A stretch of 35,016 nucleotides of DNA. Origin: Alphaproteobacteria bacterium. Lineage in GTDB: Bacteria; Pseudomonadota; Alphaproteobacteria; Puniceispirillales; UBA1172. Every line of letters begins with the position of its first letter. The stretch's first letter is position 1. The DNA is taken from positions 1 to 35,016 of the forward strand of contig JAHEII010000009.1 of NCBI GenBank assembly GCA_024639485.1, written 5' to 3'. Positions 1 through 8,406 of the stretch are shown here, piece by piece. The notes under the pieces were generated by a model that did no database searches, had not been told where the DNA came from, and worked only from the letters and a program-made list of their open reading frames with translations. The position numbers were made by a program, and so were the translations under genes.

Positions 1-22
1 ATTTTATAAACATTGTCAATGT

Positions 23-460
23 CTATTTATCCATATTCGATTTTTGTTGCGCCAATACCAGAATTTCTTGTAACGCGACCTGCTCGATTTTCCGTAATGT
101 AGTATGGCTTCTGCCATCCATTTCCTCTAACCGTCGCCATGTTATACCCATTGCTCTTGCCATGACGATGCGCCGTGATTGGGTATCCAGCCCCGATATG
201 ACGTTCAGCCAGTATTCGGCTCTACTGATGTCTTTCGCTGATGGTATGGGTTTACTTGATCTTCTATACACACTTGATACCATGCCACCTTTCTGATTGT
301 AATCCGGCCATGATGCTCGGATTGCCATTGGTTTATCCATCTGTGTTAATGGCAACGCGGATAGTATTTTGCCCATTTGCCGCAAGAGCTGTTTGACCTG
401 ATCTGTTTTATTTATGATGCTACTACCATCTGCAAGCATAGGTGATGATGCTAATTTCAT
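23..460 (-). CDS. DUF6362-like helix-turn-helix protein
   Basis: A small basic protein resembling the DUF6362 family of alphaproteobacteria and their phages, whose molecular role is not established. The family-like pattern is visible: a conserved 'SWPDY' segment near residue 50, an 'RAEYWLNVISGLD' helix, then 'RRIVMARAMGITWRRLEE' and a C-terminal helix pair ('HTTLRKIEQVALQEIL') that looks like a sigma-region-4-type HTH. DNA binding is inferred from this. The track starts at 466, but a GGAG motif lies directly against that ATG and six bases before the second ATG, so I prefer MKLASSP at 460 (145 aa). It is divergent from the S24-like repressor with about 85 bp between them, so the two may share a control region. 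The family assignment is from memory of its sequence pattern. Confidence 0.7.
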   Translation of the reverse strand: MKLASSPMLADGSSIINKTDQVKQLLRQMGKILSALPLTQMDKPMAIRASWPDYNQKGGMVSSVYRRSSKPIPSAKDISRAEYWLNVISGLDTQSRRIVMARAMGITWRRLEEMDGRSHTTLRKIEQVALQEILVLAQQKSNMDK

Positions 461-482
461 TGCCATCTCCGAAAAAGAATGT

Positions 483-511
483 TTTACAATATTTCATATT
501 TGGAATAGGAT
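483..511 (+). promoter_or_regulatory. Possible sigma70 promoter for the S24-like repressor gene
   Basis: TTTACA, 17 bases, then TAGGAT: 5/6 and 4/6 matches to the -35 and -10 consensus. It lies in the AT-rich divergent spacer, about 35 bp before the start codon, and the gene has a clear AAGGA ribosome-binding site at the right distance. Predicted by eye only. Confidence 0.4.
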
Positions 512-545
512 AAATCTTATTTCAATTTATTCTTAAGGATAGGTA

Positions 546-1211
546 ATGACTAAACACTATCATTCTTACGACCGCCCCCGTCAGGCATTGCTTAACGCTA
601 TTTCCAAATGTTCACCCCCACAAACGCTGAAACAACTCTCGCTAGCTTGTGGTCGCAATCACGCCTATCTACAACAATATGTTGAACGCGGATCACCGCT
701 TAGCCTGCCCGAAGATATCCGCCATAAACTGGCGGCCATGCTTGATATTCCCCATGAATCCCTTATGTCTGAACAACTGGAAAATGAGCTATCAAAACAG
801 CCTAAACGCCGAAAGAATGATACGATAACAACTGTTGCTTTTCTTGATCATCCGCAACATGCCGGATTTGATCGCCAGCCATGGAAAATGTCCGGCCATT
901 TGCTGACATCCATGGGTTATAAAAATCTATCTGCATTGGCACTGGTGCAGGTTGGCGATAATGCCATTAAGCCGACCGCCAATTTAGGCGACTTTGCCAT
1001 CATTGATCAAACCGATAAAAACCCACAGCATGCCGGGCTTTTTGCTATTGACGGGTCTGATCATATCAAGCTTCGTTTTTTGGAACAGCCACATCCGGAT
1101 GCCGATACGGTATTTGTCCGTCACGCCCCGGATGATCAAGGGGGCTTTACCATGAGCTTATCTTCTATCAATATAATCGGGCGGGCATTCTGGAAATTAT
1201 GTCTGATTTAA
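546..1211 (+). CDS. LexA/S24-like HTH repressor lacking the catalytic serine
   Basis: A probable DNA-binding regulator of the LexA/CI-like type. Residues about 25-70 form an XRE-like HTH region ('LACGRNHAYLQQYVERG' followed by 'LPEDIRHKLAAMLDI'), a pattern I recognise from alphaproteobacterial S24-family repressors. Residues about 95-220 form an S24-like domain. The usual catalytic motif GDSM-P reads 'VGDNAIKP' here, so the expected serine is Asn139, while a lysine at the expected second position (Lys175 in 'HIKLRFLE') remains. Autocleavage is therefore probably lost, although the fold may still dimerise. The ATG at 546 has AAGGA just upstream. A ribbon-helix-helix gene follows after 21 bp and a DUF6362-like gene diverges upstream. 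Function beyond regulation is not inferable. Confidence 0.75.
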   Translation: MTKHYHSYDRPRQALLNAISKCSPPQTLKQLSLACGRNHAYLQQYVERGSPLSLPEDIRHKLAAMLDIPHESLMSEQLENELSKQPKRRKNDTITTVAFLDHPQHAGFDRQPWKMSGHLLTSMGYKNLSALALVQVGDNAIKPTANLGDFAIIDQTDKNPQHAGLFAIDGSDHIKLRFLEQPHPDADTVFVRHAPDDQGGFTMSLSSINIIGRAFWKLCLI

Positions 1212-1232
1212 GCATGATAAGGATATCTGTCT

Positions 1233-1487
1233 ATGATCAAGCGTTCCATGACAATAAACGGTCACCGAACATCCATTTCCCTTGAATCCGATTTCTGGGA
1301 TGCGCTTCGCCGTATTTCCATACAGAAAAACTGCTCACTTGCCCGTCTTGTGGCGGATATAGATATCCAGCGCAGCAACAAACTAGGCACAGACACGGCG
1401 GTTGGCGGACTTTCCAGCGCTATCCGGCTATATATTCTTGCGGAACTGACGGCAATGGCCGGCCAATCCAACGCTGAAATCTGTTAG
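1233..1487 (+). CDS. Ribbon-helix-helix domain protein (RHH_4 type)
   Basis: A compact 84-aa protein matching the RHH_4-like family widespread in alphaproteobacteria: 'KRSMTINGHRTSISLESDFWDALRRIS' supplies the N-terminal strand and first helix, 'SLARLVADID' the second helix, and 'GLSSAIRLYIL' the C-terminal signature. Proteins of this type are thought to bind DNA as dimers; targets are unknown. Its start has AAGGA nine to ten bases upstream. It follows the S24-like gene by 21 bp and is probably co-transcribed with it. The overlapping minus-strand ORF at 1262-1471 is a shadow. Confidence 0.8.
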   Translation: MIKRSMTINGHRTSISLESDFWDALRRISIQKNCSLARLVADIDIQRSNKLGTDTAVGGLSSAIRLYILAELTAMAGQSNAEIC

Positions 1488-1550
1488 AATCTTACGCAAT
1501 TCGGCAAGATCATATTGCATCCATCACAGTTGTCGTTTTATATGGACAAA

Positions 1551-1610
1551 GAGCGGTATTTTTTACCGTTTCATTTTCATATTCTCGGCCTTGAACGGTC
1601 GGGGTTTTTA
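1551..1610 (+). terminator. Two tandem hairpins, possible terminators after the regulator pair
   Basis: The first hairpin is CGGTA-TTTTT-TACCG (1554-1568), followed by a T-rich run. The second is CGGCC-TTGAAC-GGTCG (1586-1601, one G-T pair), followed by GGGTTTTT. They sit between the RHH gene and the amidotransferase ORF. They could end the regulator transcript or act as a leader for the next operon. Both stems are short, so confidence is low. Confidence 0.3.
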
Positions 1611-1625
1611 CATCGGGTGATTGAT

Positions 1626-2402
1626 ATGACTTTAAAACATCGTATCCGCATTGGCATTTTACTGGCTGGCGAAACTGGCGTTGATATGCGCCCACATAAC
1701 CCGACTTATCAGGATATGTTTTCCGCGTTTTTTGCCCCGATTGCGGATATGGTGGATATATCTTTTATTCACACACGGCATGGCGATTTTCCAGATCAGC
1801 TGTCTGATTATGATGCTTATCTGGTTTCGGGTAGCCGGCATGGTGTCTATGATGATTTACCATGGATACCACGGCTAAAAGATTTTATCACTTCTGCCTA
1901 TTCTGCACATATTCCGCTTATCGGTGTCTGCTTTGGCCATCAATTACTGGCACATACTTTGGGCGGGGAAGCGGTGTTATCCGATAAAGGCTGGGGGGTT
2001 GGGGTAAAAGACATGTCTCTGCAAGCCAGTTTACCGAAATCATCACATCACCACAAAACCGCTGATCACCATATTGATAAAGGCCAATCCGTTCGCCTGC
2101 TTTATATGCATCAGGATCAGGTGATTAGTATTCCACCGGCGGCAATTCCGCTTCTGGGTGATGAATTCTGCCCATTTGCGGCGTTTACCATCCCCGGCCG
2201 GGTTCTGTCTTTTCAAGGCCATCCGGAATTTACAGCAGATTATCTGGCGGCCTTGATTGACCGGCGCAACGATTCCATCGGCAAGGATAAGGCAGAAATG
2301 GCCAGACAGACGCTGACCACACGAACAGATAATGATCAGGTGCTTGAATGGATGTACGGCTTTCTTGAGCAAGCTCTGAATATCCAATCGCGCGTAGCCT
2401 AA
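1626..2402 (+). CDS. Class-I glutamine amidotransferase-like protein
   Basis: A stand-alone type-1 glutamine amidotransferase (258 aa). The nucleophile elbow is clear ('PLIGVCFGHQLLAHTLGG') and the C-terminal His-Glu pair appears in 'FQGHPEFTADY', so hydrolysis of glutamine or a gamma-glutamyl compound is plausible. The N-terminus ('RIGILLAGETGVDMRPHNPTY') matches GMP-synthase-like stand-alone members. The track begins at a TTG at 1515, but the extra 37 residues have no family character and cover two hairpins, so I chose the ATG at 1626 with weak GGGTG upstream. The hydantoinase A-type gene starts 27 bp downstream, suggesting an operon. The acceptor or substrate is unknown. The start is moderately certain; the family is very likely. 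Confidence 0.8.
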   Translation: MTLKHRIRIGILLAGETGVDMRPHNPTYQDMFSAFFAPIADMVDISFIHTRHGDFPDQLSDYDAYLVSGSRHGVYDDLPWIPRLKDFITSAYSAHIPLIGVCFGHQLLAHTLGGEAVLSDKGWGVGVKDMSLQASLPKSSHHHKTADHHIDKGQSVRLLYMHQDQVISIPPAAIPLLGDEFCPFAAFTIPGRVLSFQGHPEFTADYLAALIDRRNDSIGKDKAEMARQTLTTRTDNDQVLEWMYGFLEQALNIQSRVA

Positions 2403-2429
2403 AACAAAAACATCATAGCGGAACATCAC

Positions 2430-4439
2430 ATGGCATATATTCTGGGTCTTGATACCGGCGGCACATTCACGGATGCCGCCATTATCGACAGCAAAAATGG
2501 CGCACTCATTGCCAAGGCGAAAGCACCGACCACACGCGAAGATTTATCCATCGGATTAGGCGCGGCCATTCAATCTGTGATCAGCCAGATGACAAAAGAT
2601 CAGCATAAGGCGCTCAAACAGGTTTGCTTATCAACAACGCTGGCCACAAACGCTGTGGTTGAGGGCATGGGCGGCCGTATCGGGCTTGTCATGATCGGCT
2701 TTGATGAAAACAGCTTAACCAAAAATAATCTGGGGAAATCGCTAGGCAATGATCCGGTTGCCATCATTGCCGGCGGGCATAAAACCGACGGCAAACAGCA
2801 AGCGCATCTGGATATGGCGGCATTAGAGGCATTTGCCAATGAACACGGCAAAGATATCAGCGCGATTGCCATTGCCGGCCATTTTGCTACCCGAAATCCC
2901 GAACATGAAATAGCGGCGCGTGATTTTCTGCGCAAAAAAACCGGATGCCCCATCACTTGTAGCCATGAATTATCATCCGAACTTGGCGGGCCTAAACGGG
3001 CGTTGACAGCTTTGCTGAATGCACGGCTTATTGATTTGCTGGATCGCCAGATCAATGCCACAAATGACATTATCAAAACATCCGGTATCGATGCCGAATT
3101 AATGGTGGTCAAAGGCGATGGCTCGCTGATCAATCAACAACTGGCACGCATCCGGCCGGTGGAAACCATTCTTTCCGGGCCTGCCGCCAGCATTTCCGGC
3201 GCCGCGCATCTGGCCGGTGTGACAGATGCAATCATTAGCGATATTGGCGGCACGACAACCGATATCACTATCATGTCTAACGGCACGCCACGGCTATCCC
3301 CTAAAGGCGCAACCATTGGCGGCTGGTCAACCATGGTAGAAGCCGCAGATATCCGCACTGGCGGCCTTGGTGGTGATAGCGAAGTCAGTGTTATTGATCG
3401 CGGCATCAAAGGCGGGGTCACATTAGGCCCCAGACGCGCTATCCCGATATCCTCATTGGCACAGCAACATCCGCATATCCATAAAATACTGGATGATCAG
3501 CTGGAAAATCCCATTGCCAGCGCAACAGATGCCCGATTTGTTGTCCCAATCTTTACTGGTGAGCCACCGGAATGGCTAACCCGTTCAGAATACCGCATGG
3601 CGATAGATTGCCGTGACGCTGGCGTGACGGCCATTTCGGAACTGGCAGAAACCCGCCTTGCCATGGGCGCGATTGATCGGCTTGTGGCGCGTGGATTGGT
3701 GCTTATTTCCACCTTCACCCCGACAGATGCCGTTCATATCCTCAATCAGTTTAACGAATTTGATACTTCCGCCGCCGAAAAAGCAGGCAAGCTGATGGCC
3801 AGACAACGTTCGGGTTCTGGAAAACCCCAAGCCGAAAATATTCATATCTTTGCCCAGATGGTGCTTGATCGTCTGGCTATTCAATCCGGACTGGCCTTGA
3901 TTGATGCGGTGAACGCGCATGAAAATAATCGCCATGCCATGTCAGAACAGAACCCCATTCTTGTTCAGATGATCGCGTCTGCGCTGAAGCCATCTGATAG
4001 CACATTGATCTCAACCGGTATCCGTTTTCACCGGCCACTAATTGCCCTAGGCGCATCTGCTGCGTGTTATTATCCGGCCATCGCCAAGGTTCTTAATGCT
4101 GATCTGATTGTCCCCGAAGACGCTGACGTTGCCGGTGCTATCGGGGCGGCAGTCGGTAGCATCCGGCAAAGCGCCCGCGTGACTATCACGCAACCGTCTG
4201 ATGGAACATACCGCGTGCATCTGATCAAAGGCCCTGTTGATTTCGGCGAACTGGAACAAGCGCTTGATCATGCCGAACATGTTGTCCGTGACGATGCCGA
4301 AGCCAAAGCAAAAATTGCCGGCGGTCATAACATTGATTTGACAGCGTCACGCAAGGTAGAAAACATTGATCTGGGGGGGGGCAAAACCCTGTTCATTGAG
4401 GCTATCGTCAGCGCAACAGCATCAGCACAGGTGAACTAA
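2430..4439 (+). CDS. Hydantoinase/oxoprolinase family protein (HyuA-type)
   Basis: A 669-aa member of the HyuA/OplA N-terminal family, related to ATP-dependent N-methylhydantoinase, 5-oxoprolinase and acetone carboxylase subunits. The phosphate-binding 'LGLDTGGTFTDAAI' opens the protein, and a second glycine-rich motif, 'SDIGGTTTDITI', lies near residue 270. These place it in the actin-like ATPase fold. The family usually works with a HyuB partner, and none is present in the window. The upstream gene is a glutamine amidotransferase, so a link to gamma-glutamyl or cyclic-amide metabolism is possible but only inferred. Nine consecutive G bases near codon 648 encode 'LGGGK'; slippage there would change only the last roughly 20 residues. 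The exact substrate cannot be assigned. Confidence 0.8.
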   Translation: MAYILGLDTGGTFTDAAIIDSKNGALIAKAKAPTTREDLSIGLGAAIQSVISQMTKDQHKALKQVCLSTTLATNAVVEGMGGRIGLVMIGFDENSLTKNNLGKSLGNDPVAIIAGGHKTDGKQQAHLDMAALEAFANEHGKDISAIAIAGHFATRNPEHEIAARDFLRKKTGCPITCSHELSSELGGPKRALTALLNARLIDLLDRQINATNDIIKTSGIDAELMVVKGDGSLINQQLARIRPVETILSGPAASISGAAHLAGVTDAIISDIGGTTTDITIMSNGTPRLSPKGATIGGWSTMVEAADIRTGGLGGDSEVSVIDRGIKGGVTLGPRRAIPISSLAQQHPHIHKILDDQLENPIASATDARFVVPIFTGEPPEWLTRSEYRMAIDCRDAGVTAISELAETRLAMGAIDRLVARGLVLISTFTPTDAVHILNQFNEFDTSAAEKAGKLMARQRSGSGKPQAENIHIFAQMVLDRLAIQSGLALIDAVNAHENNRHAMSEQNPILVQMIASALKPSDSTLISTGIRFHRPLIALGASAACYYPAIAKVLNADLIVPEDADVAGAIGAAVGSIRQSARVTITQPSDGTYRVHLIKGPVDFGELEQALDHAEHVVRDDAEAKAKIAGGHNIDLTASRKVENIDLGGGKTLFIEAIVSATASAQVN

Positions 4440-4479
4440 ATTAATCTGGCAGGCGGTTAATGGGCTGCTGGTGGGATGC

Positions 4480-4556
4480 TGGTGGGCCCGGAGGGACTCG
4501 AACCCCCAACAACACCGTTATGAGCGGTGCGTTCTAACCAGTTGAACTACAGGCCC
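4480..4556 (-). tRNA. tRNA with CAU anticodon, probably tRNA-Ile2 (lysidine type)
   Basis: A full 77-nt cloverleaf on the minus strand with encoded CCA. The acceptor GGGCCTG pairs with CGGGCCC, the D stem is GTTC/GAAC, the anticodon stem is CACCG/CGGTG with loop CTCATAA (anticodon at 4520-4522), the variable loop has five bases, and the T stem is GGGGG/CCCTC with loop TTCGAGT. CAU can be elongator Met, initiator Met or Ile2. The standard G1-C72 pair argues against initiator. The acceptor resembles alphaproteobacterial tRNA-Ile(GAU), which favours Ile2, read after TilS modification. It begins 27 bp after rpoD on the same strand and could be processed from that transcript. The tRNA is certain; the Ile2 identity is moderate. 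Confidence 0.93.
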
Positions 4557-4583
4557 AGCAATCATTGGATAGCCGAATTGCGA

Positions 4584-6644
4584 TTAATTATCAAGGAAAC
4601 TTCTCAGTTTCTTAGACCGTGACGGATGCTTAAGCTTACGCAAGGCTTTTGCCTCAATCTGTCGAATCCGTTCGCGCGTTACGCTAAACTGCTGGCCGAC
4701 TTCTTCCAGAGTATGATCAGAGTTCATGCCGATGCCAAAACGCATCCGCAGAACACGTTCTTCACGCGGCGTTAATTCTGCCAGAACAAGCGTTGTTTTG
4801 GCTCGCAAGCTCACATAAATGGCGGAATCAAGCGGCTGAACAGCGTTCTTGTCTTCGATAAAGTCACCCAGATGGCTATCGTCTTCATCACCAACAGGGG
4901 TTTCCAGACTAATCGGCTCTTTAGCAATTTTCAGAACATTCCGCACCTTATGAATGGGCATGGACAGCTTTTCCGCCAATTCTTCAGGCGTCGGTTCACG
5001 GCCAATTTCATGAAGCATCTGCCGTGATGTCCGCACCAGTTTATTAATCGTTTCAATCATATGAACGGGAATACGAATAGTTCTGGCCTGATCAGCGATT
5101 GAACGGGTAATTGCCTGTCTGATCCACCATGTGGCATAAGTTGAAAACTTATACCCACGGCGATATTCAAATTTATCAACAGCCTTCATCAGACCGATAT
5201 TGCCTTCTTGGATCAGATCAAGGAATTGCAATCCACGATTCGTATATTTCTTGGCAATAGATATCACTAGCCGCAGATTAGCCTCAACCATTTCCTTTTT
5301 GGCGCGTGCCGCCTCACGTTCGCCGCGCTGGATCACTTGAATCAGCTCTTTGAACTCAGACACGGACATACCAATCTCGGTCATCATCTGGATAATGGAT
5401 TTGCGAATTTCTTCAATTTCTTCGGTGTGATTTTCACGAAGTTTCTTCCATCCGGCGGTATCGGCTTCTTCTGGTGGCCATTCTTTATCCAGCTCATGCC
5501 CTGACCAGAACCCCAGAAATTGCGGACGCTTGATATTACATTTCATTGAGATGCGTAACATCTGGCCTTCTAGTGAAGACAGATGTTTGTTAAGTCCGTA
5601 AAGCTGTAACATCAGCGCTTCTATCCGGCCGGTGTTCAGCAGGATATGTTCCATCTGTTCAATCAGCTTTAGCCGGAGAGAGATATAGCGTTCTTCTGTT
5701 TTGGCATTGACGCTAGACCCTTTTTTGAACTGAACAATGCGTTTATCACGCAATTGGCTTAGCTCTTTATAGGTGACAAAAACGTCTTCCATTTTTTGCA
5801 TGACATCGTCACGGATAGCGTCTTCCATGGCGGCCAGTGACATATTCAGATCATCGCCGTCATTATCATCATCATTATCGCTATCGCTTGAATCCTTATC
5901 GCCGCCGCCATCTTCGCCTGATTCGGCATTATCATCTTCGTCTTCGTCTTCGTCTTCATTAGACTCGGTTTTGATGTTCAAACCTGTGCTGTTGATTAAA
6001 ATACTGTCATCATCATCGGTAGCAATGGCAATAGCCGCGCTGTCTTCACCGTTGATACGGGTAAAGGTTGTTTCCAGATCAATGACATCACGCATCAAGA
6101 CCAGGCCTTGTTCAATCTCATCACGCCACTGGATTAACGCACGGATAGTCAATGGCGATTCGTAAACACCGCCAAGCATAAGCTCACGCCCAGCTTCTAT
6201 CCGTTTGGCAATGGCAATTTCACCTTCACGGGTTAACAGCTCAACTGTTCCCATTTCCCGCAGATACATGCGCACCGGATCATCAGACCCACGGCTTTCA
6301 TCGCTAATGTTACCGGCTGGGGTATTTGATGTGCCTTCGCTGTCGTCACTGTCTTCGACCACGTCTTCCTGATCGGCGTTATCGACAACATTAACTCCCA
6401 TTGAGTTCAATTCAGCCATAACATCTTCGATTTGTTCAGACGTAAGCTCACCTTGCGGTAATGCTTTATTTAATTCGTCATGCGTAACAAATCCGCGCTC
6501 GCGACCAGTTTTGATCAGCGTTTTGATCGCTTCATCAGAAATGTTTACCGATTCGCCCGAATCATTACTAGCGGACTTTGCTAGCGATTCGCTTTCGGAC
6601 AATTGCTCATCGGTTTGTGATTTCTTCTTCTTGCTTTGTGCCAT
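4584..6644 (-). CDS. rpoD: Primary RNA polymerase sigma factor RpoD (sigma70)
   Basis: The housekeeping sigma factor, which directs core RNA polymerase to -35/-10 promoters. Region 1.1 is at the N-terminus, region 1.2 is '[18 protein letters not shown]', the region 2 core includes '[19 protein letters not shown]' and '[17 protein letters not shown]', and region 4 ends in '[19 protein letters not shown]'. The non-conserved region between 1.2 and 2 contains an extreme acidic stretch at about residues 225-266, partly encoded by a 6-bp tandem repeat. The track starts four codons earlier at 6656, but a GGGA motif is better placed before MAQSKKKK, so I use 6644 (686 aa). It lies 29 bp after dnaG in the classic macromolecular-synthesis order. 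Confidence 0.96.
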   Translation of the reverse strand: MAQSKKKKSQTDEQLSESESLAKSASNDSGESVNISDEAIKTLIKTGRERGFVTHDELNKALPQGELTSEQIEDVMAELNSMGVNVVDNADQEDVVEDSDDSEGTSNTPAGNISDESRGSDDPVRMYLREMGTVELLTREGEIAIAKRIEAGRELMLGGVYESPLTIRALIQWRDEIEQGLVLMRDVIDLETTFTRINGEDSAAIAIATDDDDSILINSTGLNIKTESNEDEDEDEDDNAESGEDGGGDKDSSDSDNDDDNDGDDLNMSLAAMEDAIRDDVMQKMEDVFVTYKELSQLRDKRIVQFKKGSSVNAKTEERYISLRLKLIEQMEHILLNTGRIEALMLQLYGLNKHLSSLEGQMLRISMKCNIKRPQFLGFWSGHELDKEWPPEEADTAGWKKLRENHTEEIEEIRKSIIQMMTEIGMSVSEFKELIQVIQRGEREAARAKKEMVEANLRLVISIAKKYTNRGLQFLDLIQEGNIGLMKAVDKFEYRRGYKFSTYATWWIRQAITRSIADQARTIRIPVHMIETINKLVRTSRQMLHEIGREPTPEELAEKLSMPIHKVRNVLKIAKEPISLETPVGDEDDSHLGDFIEDKNAVQPLDSAIYVSLRAKTTLVLAELTPREERVLRMRFGIGMNSDHTLEEVGQQFSVTRERIRQIEAKALRKLKHPSRSKKLRSFLDN
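5935..5958 (-). repeat. Hexanucleotide tandem repeat inside rpoD
   Basis: On the plus strand TCTTCG occurs three times in a row, followed by one TCTTCA, within the acidic linker of rpoD. On the coding strand this gives alternating Glu-Asp codons. The array is in frame, so gain or loss of units would lengthen or shorten the acidic tract without a frameshift. Confidence 0.75.
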
Positions 6645-6673
6645 GGAACATCCCATCAGCTAATGTGGTTAGA

Positions 6674-8365
6674 TTAAATTTGTTTCGTGGAGCGGGCTCT
6701 ATTACCGCGGATTTCAAGCGTTATCAGCTCATCCAGCTTCGTTTTTGCGTCTTGCTTGGATAGTGTTTCAGGATCAAATCGTACTCTTGATTTAATACTT
6801 TCCAACAGACTCAACTGGTCTTTCTCGCCTACTCCTACTGACTCTAAATGATGACGAAAGGTGGTTTCGTCAAGGTGATCATATATTGTAACACTCTCAG
6901 AAATGATGTTTAGCATTTTTTTTACTAAATCATCCTTTATATCCAATTTTACTAGCTCTTCATGCAGGTCATGTATCAATTCGGGGTGATACATCAGAAT
7001 AGTCATAATCGCTCTGGGGCGAATATTCTTTGCCGAAAGCGCATGTTGACGGCCAATATACGTCGTCTGGCCATAGGATTGGCCTGATTTATTCTGACGC
7101 GGTCTTTGCCGCATTGCCTGTATGCGGGCATGTATCTCATCACCTAGCGAATCGCGCATGGCCGGATTATTTACCTGCCGGATATAATCACGCATCATTT
7201 GCCAGAATTTAGCGCGTTGTTCCGCTTCGTTCAGATCAAAATCAGCCGCCGTGGAATGCCATAACGCATCAACCAGACTTTCTGAGGCATCCATAATACG
7301 CCGCATGGCATCAGCCCCACCAGATTTCAACAGATCATCCGGATCCTGTCCTTTTTCCAACCGCATCACGCGAACCGTCTTGCCCGGCTCAAGAATGGGT
7401 AGTATCCGCGCCAGCGTCTTATTTGCGGCTCTCTGTCCGGCGGTATCACCATCAAAACATAAATACGGCGCCGGTGCAGATTTCCAAATCAACATGATCT
7501 GATCTTCGGTTAGTGCTGTGCCTAATGGGGCAACCGCGCCGGCAACCTTGAACTGATCAATCGCAATAACGTCCATATATCCTTCGGCCACAATAACCGG
7601 CAAGCCGTCTTTCATCTGTTCTCTTGCCTGTTTCAACCCGTATAAAACCTGTTTTTTATGGAACATCGGGCTATCGGCAGAGTTCAGATATTTAGGTTCC
7701 TGATCACCATCCAGCGCTCTTCCACCAAAGGCAATAACCTCACCACGCGGATTTGTAATTGGGAACATCAACCGGTGACGGAAATTGTCATATAAGCTTT
7801 CATCGCGTGTTGATTTTCGCACTAATCCGGCCGCCAGCATATCTTCGGGGGTAAATCCCTTAGCCTGCAAATATGGTAATAATCCACTTGCCGGCGCATA
7901 ACCAATGCGATAGCGGGACAAACTATTCGGGCTGACTTGCCGATCACTCAGATAACGTCTGGCCTGAGTACCAGCCGGACTATTTAGCTGTTGTTGATAG
8001 AAAACGGCCGCATCTTCGTTCATTGCCGCCATACTATTGCGTTGGGCTTTTTCTTGTGGGCTGATGTCTTTCTGTTCGGGAACGGTAAGTCCGGCAAGTC
8101 CGGCCAGATGATGGATCGCATCCATAAATCCCAGCCCGTCCTGCTCTCGCAGAAAGGATATGGCATCACCACTAGCCCCACAACCAAAGCAATGATAGAA
8201 TCCTTCATCGTCACGCACATGGAATGATGGTGTTTTTTCCTGATGAAACGGGCATAACCCAACCATGCGGTTGCCGCGATTAATCAATTTGGTTTTTTTG
8301 CTAATGATTGAGGAAAGCGACACGCGCCGCCTGAGCTCATCCATAAATTGCTGTGGCAATGCCAT
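6674..8365 (-). CDS. dnaG: DNA primase DnaG
   Basis: Synthesises RNA primers for replication. The N-terminal zinc-binding domain has the CHC2 pattern with Cys38, His41, Cys59 and Cys62 ('CPFHQEKTPSF' and 'YHCFGCGASGD'). The RNA polymerase core and Toprim fold follow, with 'VIVAEGYMDVIAID' near residue 255 and 'FDGDTAGQRAA' near residue 303 supplying the acidic metal-binding residues. The C-terminal part (about 430-563) should be the helicase-interacting domain and is poorly conserved, as usual. At 563 aa it is slightly shorter than E. coli DnaG. The start is well supported by AGGAGG eight bases upstream. It sits between yqeY and rpoD, all on the minus strand. Confidence 0.96.
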   Translation of the reverse strand: MALPQQFMDELRRRVSLSSIISKKTKLINRGNRMVGLCPFHQEKTPSFHVRDDEGFYHCFGCGASGDAISFLREQDGLGFMDAIHHLAGLAGLTVPEQKDISPQEKAQRNSMAAMNEDAAVFYQQQLNSPAGTQARRYLSDRQVSPNSLSRYRIGYAPASGLLPYLQAKGFTPEDMLAAGLVRKSTRDESLYDNFRHRLMFPITNPRGEVIAFGGRALDGDQEPKYLNSADSPMFHKKQVLYGLKQAREQMKDGLPVIVAEGYMDVIAIDQFKVAGAVAPLGTALTEDQIMLIWKSAPAPYLCFDGDTAGQRAANKTLARILPILEPGKTVRVMRLEKGQDPDDLLKSGGADAMRRIMDASESLVDALWHSTAADFDLNEAEQRAKFWQMMRDYIRQVNNPAMRDSLGDEIHARIQAMRQRPRQNKSGQSYGQTTYIGRQHALSAKNIRPRAIMTILMYHPELIHDLHEELVKLDIKDDLVKKMLNIISESVTIYDHLDETTFRHHLESVGVGEKDQLSLLESIKSRVRFDPETLSKQDAKTKLDELITLEIRGNRARSTKQI

Positions 8366-8406
8366 TGCATCAACCTCCTGCTGTTCACATTCGGATCAGC
8401 CATATC

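Noticed and set aside
1515-1625. Longer TTG-started N-terminus for the glutamine amidotransferase
   Set aside because: The extra 37 residues have no family similarity and cover two hairpins; the ATG at 1626 fits the family N-terminus.
2600-3133. Minus-strand ORF of 177 aa inside the HyuA-type gene
   Set aside because: It lies wholly within a well-supported gene on the other strand, has serine/proline-rich shadow composition and no recognisable domain.
1-4560. Integrated island or prophage bounded by the tRNA
   Set aside because: Regulators of phage-like type and a tRNA are present, but there is no integrase, transposase or phage structural gene, and the only repeat is a local 10-bp duplication.
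5773-6165. Plus-strand ORF of 130 aa, very serine-rich
   Set aside because: It is the antisense image of the acidic Glu/Asp linker of rpoD; low complexity explains the lack of stops.
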